Assembly (NCBI RefSeq): GCF_000758585.1
Contig: NZ_CP009281.1
Coordinates: forward strand, 6,076,001 to 6,140,000
DNA: 64,000 nt
Origin: Paenibacillus sp. FSL R5-0345
GTDB lineage: Bacteria; Bacillota; Bacilli; Paenibacillales; Paenibacillaceae
Direction of reading: 5' to 3'
Shown here: positions 8,285 to 18,153 of the stretch, in pieces
Numbering within the stretch: position 1 is the first letter of the stretch
How the letters are laid out: every line of letters begins with the position of its first letter
Notes under the pieces: model-generated
The model's database searches: none
Told to the model about the DNA's origin: nothing
The model's input: the letters and a program-made list of their open reading frames with translations, nothing else
Made by a program: the position numbers and the translations under genes

Positions 8285-8694
8285 TTCAGTCTTTCTCCTC
8301 CAATCATTTGTCCCATCTTAATGGGGTCTGGCTTCTCACTTTGCAAATACACCATATAGTCCGTTGTAAAAAGCGGCCCATGCCCCTCTACCCCAGCTTC
8401 CCAGGCTTGCCTAGCTACACGAAAGGAGCCACCCTCTTGCTCGATCCCAGCCATTACCTCACTTAGCTCATCAGCCATTCTTTCAGCCTCCAGTAGACTT
8501 CCTTGTTCATAACGGATACCGAAGCGATAAACCGCTAAATATCTGCCTTCCCGCTGCCGATCCAGAGTCGCTGAGATCAGTCCGGGATAAAAATAAGCCG
8601 TCTGAGGTTTCTCTCCCTCCACATATACAGGCACATCTGGAAAGTACTTCTCCAGCGCACTCGTAATGTGTTCTCGTAATTGTTGTACCGACAT
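8281..8694 (-). CDS. Tail terminator/completion protein family (XkdJ-like position)
   Basis: A 137-residue protein at the head of the tail operon. Length, an N-terminal VQQLREHITSALEKYFPDVPVYVEGE helix-strand pattern, and the YRFGIRYEQGSLLEAERMADEL motif fit the small tail-terminator family that caps the finished tube. I prefer the ATG at 8694 (AAAGGA 8 bases upstream) over the GTG at 8697. In PBSX this slot follows head-completion genes, but here nothing of that kind precedes it. The exact family name is less certain than the positional role. Confidence 0.75.
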   Translation of the reverse strand: MSVQQLREHITSALEKYFPDVPVYVEGEKPQTAYFYPGLISATLDRQREGRYLAVYRFGIRYEQGSLLEAERMADELSEVMAGIEQEGGSFRVARQAWEAGVEGHGPLFTTDYMVYLQSEKPDPIKMGQMIGGERLK

Positions 8695-8765
8695 CACTCC
8701 ATTCCTTTCTGAACTGCGGCGGTTCGCCGATCTTTGATGGTGTTAACCTTCAATTGCATTAACAT
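8694..8765 (-). CDS. Possible 23-codon leader peptide of the tail operon
   Basis: A 23-codon frame with a near-perfect ribosome site (AGAGGAGGTG, 8 bases from the ATG at 8765) ends one base into the ATG of the tail-terminator gene (GTGATG junction). It lies right after an intrinsic terminator. The product is short and basic with no recognisable domain. It may serve only to load ribosomes for the next gene. Whether it is translated cannot be told from sequence. Confidence 0.35.
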   Translation of the reverse strand: MLMQLKVNTIKDRRTAAVQKGME

Positions 8766-8798
8766 TAAGAAAACACCTCCTCTACTAAAACTAAGAAC

Positions 8799-8832
8799 AA
8801 AAAAGGATACTATCCGATATTGGATAATACCC
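8799..8832 (-). terminator. Intrinsic terminator in the leader of the tail operon
   Basis: On the minus strand an 11-bp stem (8832-8822 with 8815-8805, two G-U pairs) closes a 6-base loop and is followed by six T residues (8804-8799). It stands 34 bases upstream of the first ribosome-loaded frame of the tail operon and 2 bases after the stop of the 39-codon frame. No convincing promoter fits between it and the first gene, so tail transcription may have to read through it. Confidence 0.75.
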
Positions 8833-8834
8833 TT

Positions 8835-8954
8835 CTATACTAGGCCAATGCCAAAAGAATCTTTCACCGCTAGATTTGTTCTTATCACCACTAGGGCGGA
8901 ACGTGTAGCAGAGCATTCATGCTCTTGCGGTGTTCTTTTTGCTTCATTTGCCAT
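8835..8954 (-). CDS. Possible 39-codon leader ORF before the tail-operon terminator
   Basis: An ATG at 8954 opens a 39-codon frame that ends 2 bases before the terminator stem. A weak GGGGTG lies 12 bases upstream. The product has one cysteine and a hydrophobic middle (SALVVIRTNLAV) and no family I recognise. Ending just before a terminator stem is the layout of a translational attenuator, but also of a small gene with its own terminator. Codon usage cannot be judged at this length. Confidence 0.35.
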   Translation of the reverse strand: MANEAKRTPQEHECSATRSALVVIRTNLAVKDSFGIGLV

Positions 8955-9061
8955 GTTATAAATATACACCCCTATTTGCCTTGCAGAGACGGTATACCGA
9001 CGAGGTTTAAGCTAGCTTTGGGATGGTAAAGAGCGGTTTTTCGGAGGGGTCATCTGCTCAT

Positions 9062-9098
9062 AAAAAAAGACCGCATCATCCGCTCGGATGACACAGTC
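9062..9098 (-). terminator. Intrinsic terminator of the ArpU-type gene
   Basis: On the minus strand the hairpin TCATCCG..CGGATGA, extended outward by GACTG/CGGTC pairing, is followed by seven T residues (9068-9062). It lies 23 bp after the stop of the regulator gene, separating it from the tail operon. Confidence 0.85.
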
Positions 9099-9121
9099 TC
9101 TTAAGTAACCATCTATATCTC

Positions 9122-9619
9122 TTAGGTAATACTAACCTTCTCTTTCTTCACTCTTGGTGCTGTTATTAAGGTGTTAAGGGATAGTAGACCGAGATCCGTT
9201 AAAGCCAAAGCCATCTTATAAAAAGCCTTCGAGCGTATCTTCACGTAAGTATCCTTACTCACCGGTGGATCAAACACATGATTGTAAATCGTATAATCGT
9301 ACGTTTCGTCTCTTTTCATATAACGCTCTCTTACTAATTGCTGTTCCCTCGTATCAAGTCTCTCTACCACAGAGTCTATCGCCGAGCAAAAAGCCCTCCT
9401 GGCAGCCGGTATATCCACATTATAAGAAGCTATCGCAGCAGTCTGATCAGTAACTGTATTCGTAGGACCATGAAATCTTTCTGTATATGAATACGTAGTG
9501 CTAGCTTCCTTAGCCTCAAATGTAACGGTCTTAAAAATACGGTATTTCTCCAACATACTCTCTATAGCGACCTGGGTTCGGCGACGGTCTAACTCTGGTA
9601 AAGCAGATAAGTTCATCAT
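9122..9619 (-). CDS. ArpU-family phage transcriptional regulator
   Basis: A 165-residue protein resembling the ArpU/late-gene regulator family of Gram-positive phages, sigma-70-like proteins often found just before packaging or late genes. The C-terminal half has a helix-turn-helix-like region (REQQLVRERYMKRDETYDYTIY... VSKDTYVKIRSKAFYKMALAL) like sigma region 4. The start is taken at the ATG at 9619, 7 bases after AAGGAG; the GTG at 9628 overlaps that site. As the only other gene on the leftward strand before the tail genes, it is the natural activator of the tail operon. That role is an inference. Confidence 0.78.
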   Translation of the reverse strand: MMNLSALPELDRRRTQVAIESMLEKYRIFKTVTFEAKEASTTYSYTERFHGPTNTVTDQTAAIASYNVDIPAARRAFCSAIDSVVERLDTREQQLVRERYMKRDETYDYTIYNHVFDPPVSKDTYVKIRSKAFYKMALALTDLGLLSLNTLITAPRVKKEKVSIT

Positions 9620-9806
9620 TTTATGCACTCCTTTAGGTTTGACAGAATGAGATTAAATTGCGGAAGTTTCCTAAGCAATGTGCTAAAATATAAAAGTGTT
9701 CGTATTCTGTTCGTATTTTTCTATAATATACCACTTCTCTACCAATCTCGTAAAACCCCGTTTTAGTCTGTTTTGGGCGAAAAAGAATAGCTTTCCCTTC
9801 ATTTTC

Positions 9807-9820
9807 TTGCCTTTTGGCAA
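9807..9820. promoter_or_regulatory. Putative Xre operator 1
   Basis: TTGCCTTTTGGCAA is a perfect inverted repeat with a 4-base centre. It is one of two matching sites in the gap; centres are 32 bp apart, about three helical turns. It lies just downstream of the leftward -10 element (9827-9822), a place where a bound repressor would block the arpU-directed promoter. Confidence 0.65.
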
Positions 9821-9821
9821 T

Positions 9822-9852
9822 AATATACGCTTTGTTGTTTACCAATTGGCAA
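9822..9852 (-). promoter_or_regulatory. Predicted leftward promoter towards the ArpU-type gene
   Basis: On the minus strand TTGCCA (9852-9847) and TATATT (9827-9822) are 19 bp apart. The spacing is long for sigma-A. The -35 lies inside operator 2 and operator 1 follows the -10, a repressible arrangement. The transcript would have a leader of about 200 bases before the regulator gene. Confidence 0.4.
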
Positions 9853-9866
9853 AAATGGCTTATATT
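9838..9866 (+). promoter_or_regulatory. Predicted xre promoter (rightward)
   Basis: TTTACC at 9838-9843 and TATATT at 9861-9866 are separated by 17 bp, 37 bp before the xre ATG. The -35 is a 4/6 match and is covered by operator 2. Confidence 0.5.
9839..9852. promoter_or_regulatory. Putative Xre operator 2
   Basis: TTACCAATTGGCAA shares the pattern TTRCCnnTTGGCAA with operator 1. It overlaps both the -35 of the rightward xre promoter and the -35 of the leftward promoter, so binding would affect both directions. This is typical for a lambda- or PBSX-type repressor that regulates itself. Confidence 0.65.
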
Positions 9867-9902
9867 AATATCATAAGCTTCAGTCTATAAGGAGTGGTTG
9901 AG

Positions 9903-10331
9903 ATGAAACAAGAATTTGGGGATTACATGAAGCAACTTCGCGAAACAAAGGGACTCACCATTAATCAATTGGCAGCAGCAGCGGGGATTAGCGGATCACA
10001 GATTTCACGGATTGAAAATGGTCTAAGAGGCGTTCCTAAGCCAACTACGTTACGCAAAATAGCTGAGGCCTTAGGCGTCCCGTACGAGCAGCTAATGGAT
10101 CAAGCGGGGTATTTGCAGGAGCAAGCCCTTCCAAGCGAAGAGATTGTCCCAGAGTGGGCTACAAGCAAGGATAAGCGTGACTTTCGTAAAATGCTAGAGG
10201 ATGATGGAGAGCTGATGTTTGATGGAATTCCACTAGACAAGGAAGACAAGCAGAGGATTAAAGATGTACTGACCGGCTTATTCTGGGAAGCCAAACAAAT
10301 GAACAAGAGAAATAAATCCAACAACACTTAA
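9903..10331 (+). CDS. xre: Xre-family transcriptional repressor
   Basis: A 142-residue protein with an N-terminal HTH_3 domain (about residues 5-65: MKQLRETKGLTINQLAAAAG, then SGSQISRIENGLRGVPKPTTLRKIAEALGV) and an acidic C-terminal part with DKRDFRKMLEDDGELMF. It corresponds to PBSX Xre, which represses the tail genes. The ATG at 9903 follows AAGGAG by 8 bases; a GTG at 9894 sits inside that site. It is followed 31 bp later by an ImmA-type peptidase gene on the same strand. Paired operators upstream suggest autoregulation. Induction after DNA damage through repressor cleavage is inferred from the family. Confidence 0.88.
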   Translation: MKQEFGDYMKQLRETKGLTINQLAAAAGISGSQISRIENGLRGVPKPTTLRKIAEALGVPYEQLMDQAGYLQEQALPSEEIVPEWATSKDKRDFRKMLEDDGELMFDGIPLDKEDKQRIKDVLTGLFWEAKQMNKRNKSNNT

Positions 10332-10362
10332 TAACTACACTAACATGCTGCAGGTGAAGAAT

Positions 10363-10776
10363 ATGGATGAACTGATCAATAATCTGATTAAAAAATATAA
10401 AACCAACTGTCCGTTCGAGCTGGCCTCAGCGCTGGGTATTCACATTCGTTTCATGAACCTTGGGACAGGCACAAAGGGATTATATTACCGAAAACTAAGA
10501 AGAAGATTTATTGTCATTCATAATGAGTTGCCAGTTGAGTGGCAGCGCTTCGTTTGTGCGCATGAATTAGGACATGATCGACTTCATAAGGGGATTAACC
10601 GCTTTTTTTTAGAGGAAAGCTCCTACTTCTCTCCTGGGAAGCTTGAACGTCAAGCTAATGTCTTTGCTGTAAAGCTACTATCCACAGGTAGCAATCCTGA
10701 GCAAGAAGAATCATGGAAAAGTTATTATTTACGAATTGGTATTCCACCAGAAGTTCAATTTCTTTTGGAAGAATGA
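10363..10776 (+). CDS. ImmA/IrrE family metallo-endopeptidase (XkdA-like)
   Basis: A 137-residue zinc peptidase with the HExxH motif in CAHELGHDRLHKG at about residues 65-77 and a downstream EESSYFSPGKLERQANVFAVKLL segment, where the Glu of ERQAN is the likely third zinc ligand. In ICEBs1 and PBSX-type elements such proteins cleave the partner Xre repressor. Linkage right after xre supports that pair here. The start is taken at the ATG at 10363, with AGGTGA 8 bases upstream; an upstream ATG at 10345 has no ribosome site. It ends before the tRNA operon terminator, convergent with it. Confidence 0.87.
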   Translation: MDELINNLIKKYKTNCPFELASALGIHIRFMNLGTGTKGLYYRKLRRRFIVIHNELPVEWQRFVCAHELGHDRLHKGINRFFLEESSYFSPGKLERQANVFAVKLLSTGSNPEQEESWKSYYLRIGIPPEVQFLLEE

Positions 10777-10821
10777 TAGAGCATATGTTATATCAATACA
10801 TGCGTATTAAATCATTACATA

Positions 10822-10850
10822 ACAAAAAAGCTCTTACCGAAGTAAGAGCT
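10822..10850 (-). terminator. Intrinsic terminator of the rRNA-tRNA operon
   Basis: A perfect 9-bp stem AGCTCTTAC/GTAAGAGCT with a 4-base loop is followed on the minus strand by TTTTTTG. It lies 24 bp after the last tRNA. In the other direction it could also stop the immA transcript, though its T-run is poor there. Confidence 0.9.
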
Positions 10851-10873
10851 TCTAAGAGCGATTAAGCTGAGTA

Positions 10874-10947
10874 TCGGGATGACACGATTTGAACATGCGA
10901 CCCCCTGGTCCCAAACCAGGTGCTCTACCAAGCTGAGCTACATCCCG
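10874..10947 (-). tRNA. tRNA-Pro (UGG), copy 2
   Basis: A full cloverleaf with acceptor CGGGATG/CATCCCG, anticodon TGG in CTGGTTTGGGACCAG and a T-loop GTTCAAAT. No CCA is encoded. It is the last gene of the operon, and its mature sequence is identical to the tRNA-Pro at 11048-11121. Confidence 0.95.
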
Positions 10948-10961
10948 TTACTATAAAATTA

Positions 10962-11035
10962 TGGAGCGGGTGATGGGAATCGAACCCACGCTATCAGCTT
11001 GGAAGGCTGAAGTTCTACCATTGAACTACACCCGC
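10962..11035 (-). tRNA. tRNA-Gly (UCC)
   Basis: Acceptor GCGGGTG/CACCCGC, anticodon TCC in CAGCCTTCCAAGCTG, T-loop GTTCGATT; CCA is encoded. It lies between the two identical tRNA-Pro genes. Confidence 0.95.
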
Positions 11036-11047
11036 AAAGGTGAAAAA

Positions 11048-11121
11048 TCGGGATGACACGATTTGAACATGCGACCCCCTGGTCCCAAACCAGGTGCTCT
11101 ACCAAGCTGAGCTACATCCCG
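11048..11121 (-). tRNA. tRNA-Pro (UGG), copy 1
   Basis: Same mature sequence as 10874-10947, with different flanks. Anticodon TGG, acceptor CGGGATG/CATCCCG, no encoded CCA. Confidence 0.95.
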
Positions 11122-11151
11122 TTATAATGCTATGATTGCTTAATAAAAAAA

Positions 11152-11228
11152 TGGCGCGCCCTGAGAGATTCGAACTCCCGGCCTTTTGATTCGTAGTCAA
11201 ACGCTCTATCCAGCTGAGCTAAGGGCGC
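11152..11228 (-). tRNA. tRNA-Arg (ACG)
   Basis: Acceptor GCGCCCT/AGGGCGC, anticodon ACG within TTTGACTACGAATCAAA, CCA encoded. The A34 is expected to be converted to inosine by TadA, reading CGU, CGC and CGA. Confidence 0.95.
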
Positions 11229-11236
11229 AAAAATTA

Positions 11237-11311
11237 TGGAGCGGAAGACGGGAATCGAACCCGCGACCCTCGCCTTGGCAAGGCGATGCTCTACCGCTGA
11301 GCCACTTCCGC
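11237..11311 (-). tRNA. tRNA-Gly (GCC)
   Basis: Acceptor GCGGAAG/CTTCCGC, anticodon GCC in ATCGCCTTGCCAAGGCGA, CCA encoded. Confidence 0.95.
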
Positions 11312-11317
11312 AAAATA

Positions 11318-11401
11318 TGGTGCGCGTGAAGGGACTTGAACCCCCACGTCGTGAAACGCCAGATCCTAAGTCTGGTGCGTCTGCCATTCCGCCACACGCG
11401 C
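11318..11401 (-). tRNA. tRNA-Leu (UAG)
   Basis: An 84-base class II tRNA with a long variable arm. Acceptor GCGCGTG/CACGCGC, anticodon TAG in CCAGACTTAGGATCTGG, CCA encoded. Confidence 0.95.
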
Positions 11402-11416
11402 ATGTAATAATAAAAG

Positions 11417-11489
11417 TGAGCCATGAAGGACTCGAACCTTCGACACCCTGATTAAAAGTCAGGTGCTCTACCAACTGAGCTAATGGCTC
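11417..11489 (-). tRNA. tRNA-Lys (UUU)
   Basis: Acceptor GAGCCAT/ATGGCTC, anticodon TTT in CCTGACTTTTAATCAGG, T-loop GTTCGAGT. CCA is not encoded. Confidence 0.95.
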
Positions 11490-11494
11490 GCACT

Positions 11495-11569
11495 TGGCTG
11501 GGGATATAGGATTCGAACCTATGAGTGACGGAGTCAAAGTCCGTTGCCTTACCGCTTGGCTAATCCCCA
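11495..11569 (-). tRNA. tRNA-Gln (UUG)
   Basis: Acceptor TGGGGAT/ATCCCCA, anticodon TTG in ACGGACTTTGACTCCGT, CCA encoded. The U1-A72 pair is a usual glutamine-tRNA identity feature. Confidence 0.95.
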
Positions 11570-11612
11570 TTGATGCTACCTCTATGTTGCCCATAATCTC
11601 TCAGGAAGATTA

Positions 11613-11688
11613 TGGTGGAGGCTGAGGGGATCGAACCCCCGACCCTCTGCTTGTAAGGCAGATGCTCTCCCAGCTGAGCTAAGCCTCC
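11613..11688 (-). tRNA. tRNA-Val (UAC)
   Basis: Acceptor GGAGGCT/AGCCTCC, anticodon TAC in TCTGCCTTACAAGCAGA, CCA encoded. Confidence 0.95.
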
Positions 11689-11728
11689 ATATCTATGGGA
11701 CCCTCTAAGGGTAAGTACAAGTAAAAGT

Positions 11729-11803
11729 TGGTGACCCGTATGGGATTCGAACCCATGTTACCTCCGTGAAAGGGAGGTGTCTTAACCCCTTGACCAACGG
11801 GCC
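11729..11803 (-). tRNA. tRNA-Glu (UUC)
   Basis: Acceptor starts GGCCCGT and ends ACGGGTC, with a G-U pair near the end. Anticodon TTC in CCTCCCTTTCACGGAGG, CCA encoded. In this lineage it should be the only tRNA-Glu type and also feed tRNA-Glu-dependent pathways such as haem synthesis. Confidence 0.95.
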
Positions 11804-11814
11804 TTGCAAATCTG

Positions 11815-11890
11815 TGGAGCTCTCAACCGGATTCGAACCGGTGACCTCTTCCTTACCATGGAAGCACTCTACCTGCTGAGCTATGAGAGC
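11815..11890 (-). tRNA. tRNA-Thr (GGU)
   Basis: Acceptor GCTCTCA/TGAGAGC, anticodon GGT in CTTCCATGGTAAGGAAG, CCA encoded. Confidence 0.95.
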
Positions 11891-11891
11891 A

Positions 11892-11967
11892 TGGCTCCCC
11901 GAACAGGACTCGAACCTGTGACAACTCGATTAACAGTCGAGTGCTCTACCAACTGAGCTATCAGGGA
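11892..11967 (-). tRNA. tRNA-Asn (GUU)
   Basis: Anticodon GTT in ACTCGACTGTTAATCGAGT, T-loop GTTCGAGT, CCA encoded. It is the first tRNA after the terminal 5S, only 6 bp away. Confidence 0.95.
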
Positions 11968-11973
11968 ATATCC

Positions 11974-12090
11974 GCTTGGCAACGTCCTACTCTCCCAGGA
12001 CCCTTCGGTCCAAGTACCATCGGCGCTGGAGGGCTTAACGGTCGTGTTCGGGATGGGTACGCGTGGAACCCCTCCGCTATCGCCACCAAA
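11974..12090 (-). rRNA. rrf: 5S rRNA, terminal copy
   Basis: A 117-base 5S gene in the usual place after 23S. It contains the conserved loop C CGAACACG region and the CGCCGATGGTA segment. It differs from the spacer copy at three bases (GTT/GCC in helix I and one C/T in the loop-B region), so both copies are near identical. The 76-bp interval to 23S holds the 23S trailer processing arm. Confidence 0.95.
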
Positions 12091-12125
12091 CGGGCATTTA
12101 CAGCGTAAATGCTCAGGCTTAATCG

Positions 12126-12160
12126 CCTGAAAACTGAATCCGAATTGAATTTGCATTTTA
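12126..12160 (-). other. 3' arm of the 23S rRNA processing stem
   Basis: This segment is largely complementary to 15191-15225, upstream of 23S (shared AAAACTG, GAATTTGC blocks). Pairing would form the long precursor stem cut by RNase III/Mini-III. The terminal 5S lies outside it. Confidence 0.65.
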
Positions 12161-12166
12161 AGTATA

Positions 12167-15093
<2,927 letters not shown>

Positions 15094-15190
15094 ATGATTT
15101 TTCCGAAGGAAAATATCATACGATATCTCTCTTGGAATCATCTCACTAATAACATTTACTTGTTTACACAAGTTGCTAAAAGATGTTCTA

Positions 15191-15225
15191 AAACGCAAAT
15201 TCGTTTCGGTATCCAGTTTTCAAGG
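15191..15225 (-). other. 5' arm of the 23S rRNA processing stem
   Basis: Lies between tRNA-Ala and 23S and is complementary to the trailer at 12126-12160. It starts with the CTTGAAAACTG block that also precedes 16S in this operon. Confidence 0.65.
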
Positions 15226-15258
15226 ATCAATGTTAAAGAAAGTATTGATTTAAAATTA

Positions 15259-15334
15259 TGGTGGAGCCAAGCGGGATCGAACCGCTGACCTCCTGCTTGC
15301 AAGGCAGGCGCTCTCCCAGCTGAGCTATGGCCCC
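15259..15334 (-). tRNA. tRNA-Ala (UGC), spacer
   Basis: Acceptor GGGGCCA, anticodon TGC in CTGCCTTGCAAGCAG, CCA encoded. The pair Ile-Ala in the 16S-23S spacer is the standard Firmicute arrangement. Confidence 0.95.
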
Positions 15335-15354
15335 ATAAAGGGATATAAGTTATA

Positions 15355-15431
15355 TGGTGGGCCTTGGTGGACTCGAACCACCGACCTCACCCTTATCAGA
15401 GGTGCGCTCTAACCAACTGAGCTAAAAGCCC
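15355..15431 (-). tRNA. tRNA-Ile (GAU), spacer
   Basis: Acceptor GGGCTTT, anticodon GAT in CACCTCTGATAAGGGTG, CCA encoded. It follows the extra 5S by 41 bp. Confidence 0.95.
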
Positions 15432-15472
15432 ATATAACATATAATATTGTGAATCAACCAAAGTGGTTGTTC

Positions 15473-15589
15473 GCTTGGCGGCGTCCTACTCTCCCAGGAC
15501 CCTTCGGTCCAAGTACCATCGGCGCTGGAGGGCTTAACGGTCGTGTTCGGGATGGGTACGTGTGGAACCCCTCCGCTATCGCCACCAAA
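15473..15589 (-). rRNA. rrf: 5S rRNA, extra copy in the 16S-23S spacer
   Basis: A complete 117-base 5S gene lies between 16S and tRNA-Ile, a place that normally has none. It is intact along its whole length and differs from the terminal copy at three bases. Here the 3' strand of helix I reads CGCCGCC and pairs better with the GGTGGCG of the 5' strand. It lies outside the 16S processing stem (trailer arm 15616-15635), so it would be released as a separate precursor. The operon therefore yields two 5S per 16S/23S. Confidence 0.95.
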
Positions 15590-15615
15590 CGCATATGAAA
15601 GAGACTTGCTCTTTC

Positions 15616-15635
15616 AAAACTGAACACGAGTGAGT
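15616..15635 (-). other. 3' arm of the 16S rRNA processing stem
   Basis: On the minus strand ACTCACTCG-TGTTCAGTTTT pairs with AAAACTGAACAACGAGTGAGT upstream of 16S (17420-17401), with a single bulged base. The long stem brackets 16S. Confidence 0.75.
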
Positions 15636-15710
15636 GTTTGAACCCGAAGGTTCTATTTTGGAAGTTTAACTTCCGATTTGAATGTCTTCATTGCAGAAGA
15701 CGATTCTCCA

Positions 15711-17268
<1,558 letters not shown>

Positions 17269-17400
17269 TTAGTATTGAAAAGAGCGATATGCTCATTTTG
17301 AAACATCTGACGAGAAAATTAATTCTCACGATGAAATTTCAAAAGCGTAAAATACGCTGTGAAACTCATCAGTTTCGGATTTCACTTTCGTGATTTCCTA

Positions 17401-17420
17401 CTCACTCGTTGTTCAGTTTT
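17401..17420 (-). other. 5' arm of the 16S rRNA processing stem
   Basis: Minus-strand AAAACTGAACAACGAGTGAG is complementary to the 16S trailer at 15616-15635. It is preceded by GATCTTTG, the same block that precedes 23S in slightly altered form. Confidence 0.7.
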
Positions 17421-17474
17421 CAAAGATCAATGTCTCTTATTTCGTCGTCGTTGTTTGTCAGCGGCGACCTTTAT

Positions 17475-17504
17475 AATATATCACAGTGTTTCGTTGTTTG
17501 GCAA
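17475..17504 (-). promoter_or_regulatory. rrn promoter P2
   Basis: TTGCCA (17504-17499), an 18-bp spacer and TATATT (17480-17475), about 200 bp upstream of 16S. Long A-runs on the upstream side could act as an UP element. Two tandem promoters are the rule for Bacillales rrn operons. Confidence 0.65.
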
Positions 17505-17584
17505 GTCTTTTTTTTGAAAAAGTTTTTTTCATTTTTTCTTGCCTTCCGCTTCCCTTTTACACAAGCAAAAGGAGCGCGAGATAT

Positions 17585-17614
17585 AATTTATCATGAGCAC
17601 TCCTTTTTAGTCAA
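17585..17614 (-). promoter_or_regulatory. rrn promoter P1
   Basis: TTGACT (17614-17609), an 18-bp spacer and TAAATT (17590-17585), followed by a GC-rich patch (TCTCGCGCTCC). The upstream sequence is AT-rich. It lies 105 bp upstream of P2. Confidence 0.65.
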
Positions 17615-17671
17615 GCTATTTTATTAAAAAATCTTAAATCCATATAAAACTCTTGCATTTACCACCTATCC

Positions 17672-17902
17672 TCAGTGTTTATACTGAGATGAACGTCCGC
17701 CCCACGCATACTTGGAAAGCTCTTTCTGAGGAGCAAAACGAGCATACATCCGAAATACAGTCTTATATCTATTGGCGATGGCATGCCTGATATTTTGGTC
17801 CAAGCGCTGATCACTCAAATCTAACAGCATCTCATCGAGTTCTTTCCGCAAAACATAATCCAGTTCCTTGCATTCTTTTTCGTTAAACAACATACCCAAC
17901 AT
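17672..17902 (-). CDS. Conserved-looking small hypothetical protein (76 aa)
   Basis: A 76-residue acidic-to-neutral helical protein (FNEKECKELDYVLRKELDEMLLDLSDQRLDQNIRHAIANRYKTVFRMYARFA) with a basic, glycine-containing tail. There is no membrane segment and no metal motif. The start is taken at the ATG at 17902, where AAGGAGG lies 8 bases upstream; the first ATG at 17920 comes before that site. It stands alone between spoIIM and the rrn promoters. I do not recognise a family; helical content suggests a small cytoplasmic oligomer. Confidence 0.7.
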   Translation of the reverse strand: MLGMLFNEKECKELDYVLRKELDEMLLDLSDQRLDQNIRHAIANRYKTVFRMYARFAPQKELSKYAWGGRSSQYKH

Positions 17903-18153
17903 ATGCTTGGCCTCCTTCATGAAGTTGCAAGTAACACATTCACTAAAACCATAAACCCCTTGTACATAATTAGTTAGTCCATCTCATGGAGAAAGCTGCC
18001 TTAAGTCCTCTTACACTAGATTAACCGGAGTACTCTTTTTATAACCATAATTAATAAAAATTCCCTTTATGGTTACGTCGCGATTATATACCTCTGTCCT
18101 TTAGGCAATCCTTGGATGAATAGCTTTAATGTTATGCTCCAATCTTGGAAGTT

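Larger units (their letters stand above)
8766..9121. other. 356-bp gap between the tail operon and the ArpU gene
   Basis: This stretch holds the operon leader terminator (8799-8832), the 39-codon frame (8835-8954), a palindrome AGAGCATTCATGCTCT-like hairpin near 8909-8924 and the arpU terminator (9062-9098). A tail promoter is expected between about 8955 and 9060 but I find no -35/-10 pair close to the sigma-A consensus. That would fit a promoter that needs an activator such as the ArpU-type protein. Confidence 0.5.
9620..9902. other. Divergent control region between arpU-type gene and xre
   Basis: The 283-bp gap has two 14-bp operators, divergent promoter elements (separate entries) and an 11-bp direct repeat GTTCGTATTCT/GTTCGTATTTT at 9698-9719. 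The direct repeat lies roughly 90 bp downstream of the leftward start site, so it could bind a second regulator or slow elongation. The remaining sequence is AT-rich without a gene I can support. Confidence 0.5.

Noticed and set aside
8734..8961. 75-codon plus-strand frame before the tail operon
   Set aside because: No ribosome site, covers the terminator and leader ORF on the other strand, and looks like chance.
9698..9719. GTTCG...GTTCG as a LexA (SOS) box
   Set aside because: The two GTTCG units form a direct repeat, not the inverted CGAAC-N4-GTTCG needed for LexA binding. I keep it only as a direct repeat.
9633..9845. 70-codon minus-strand frame in the control region
   Set aside because: It starts inside operator 2 without a ribosome site and spans the promoter elements; no family resemblance.
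10874..11121. Duplicated tRNA-Pro as attL/attR of the phage cluster
   Set aside because: Both copies lie on the same side of the cluster and bracket only tRNA-Gly, so they cannot be the two ends of it.
18043..18074. AACCATAA/TTATGGTT as a terminator of the small unknown gene or spoIIM
   Set aside because: AT-only stem with a 16-base loop and no T-run on the transcribed strand.
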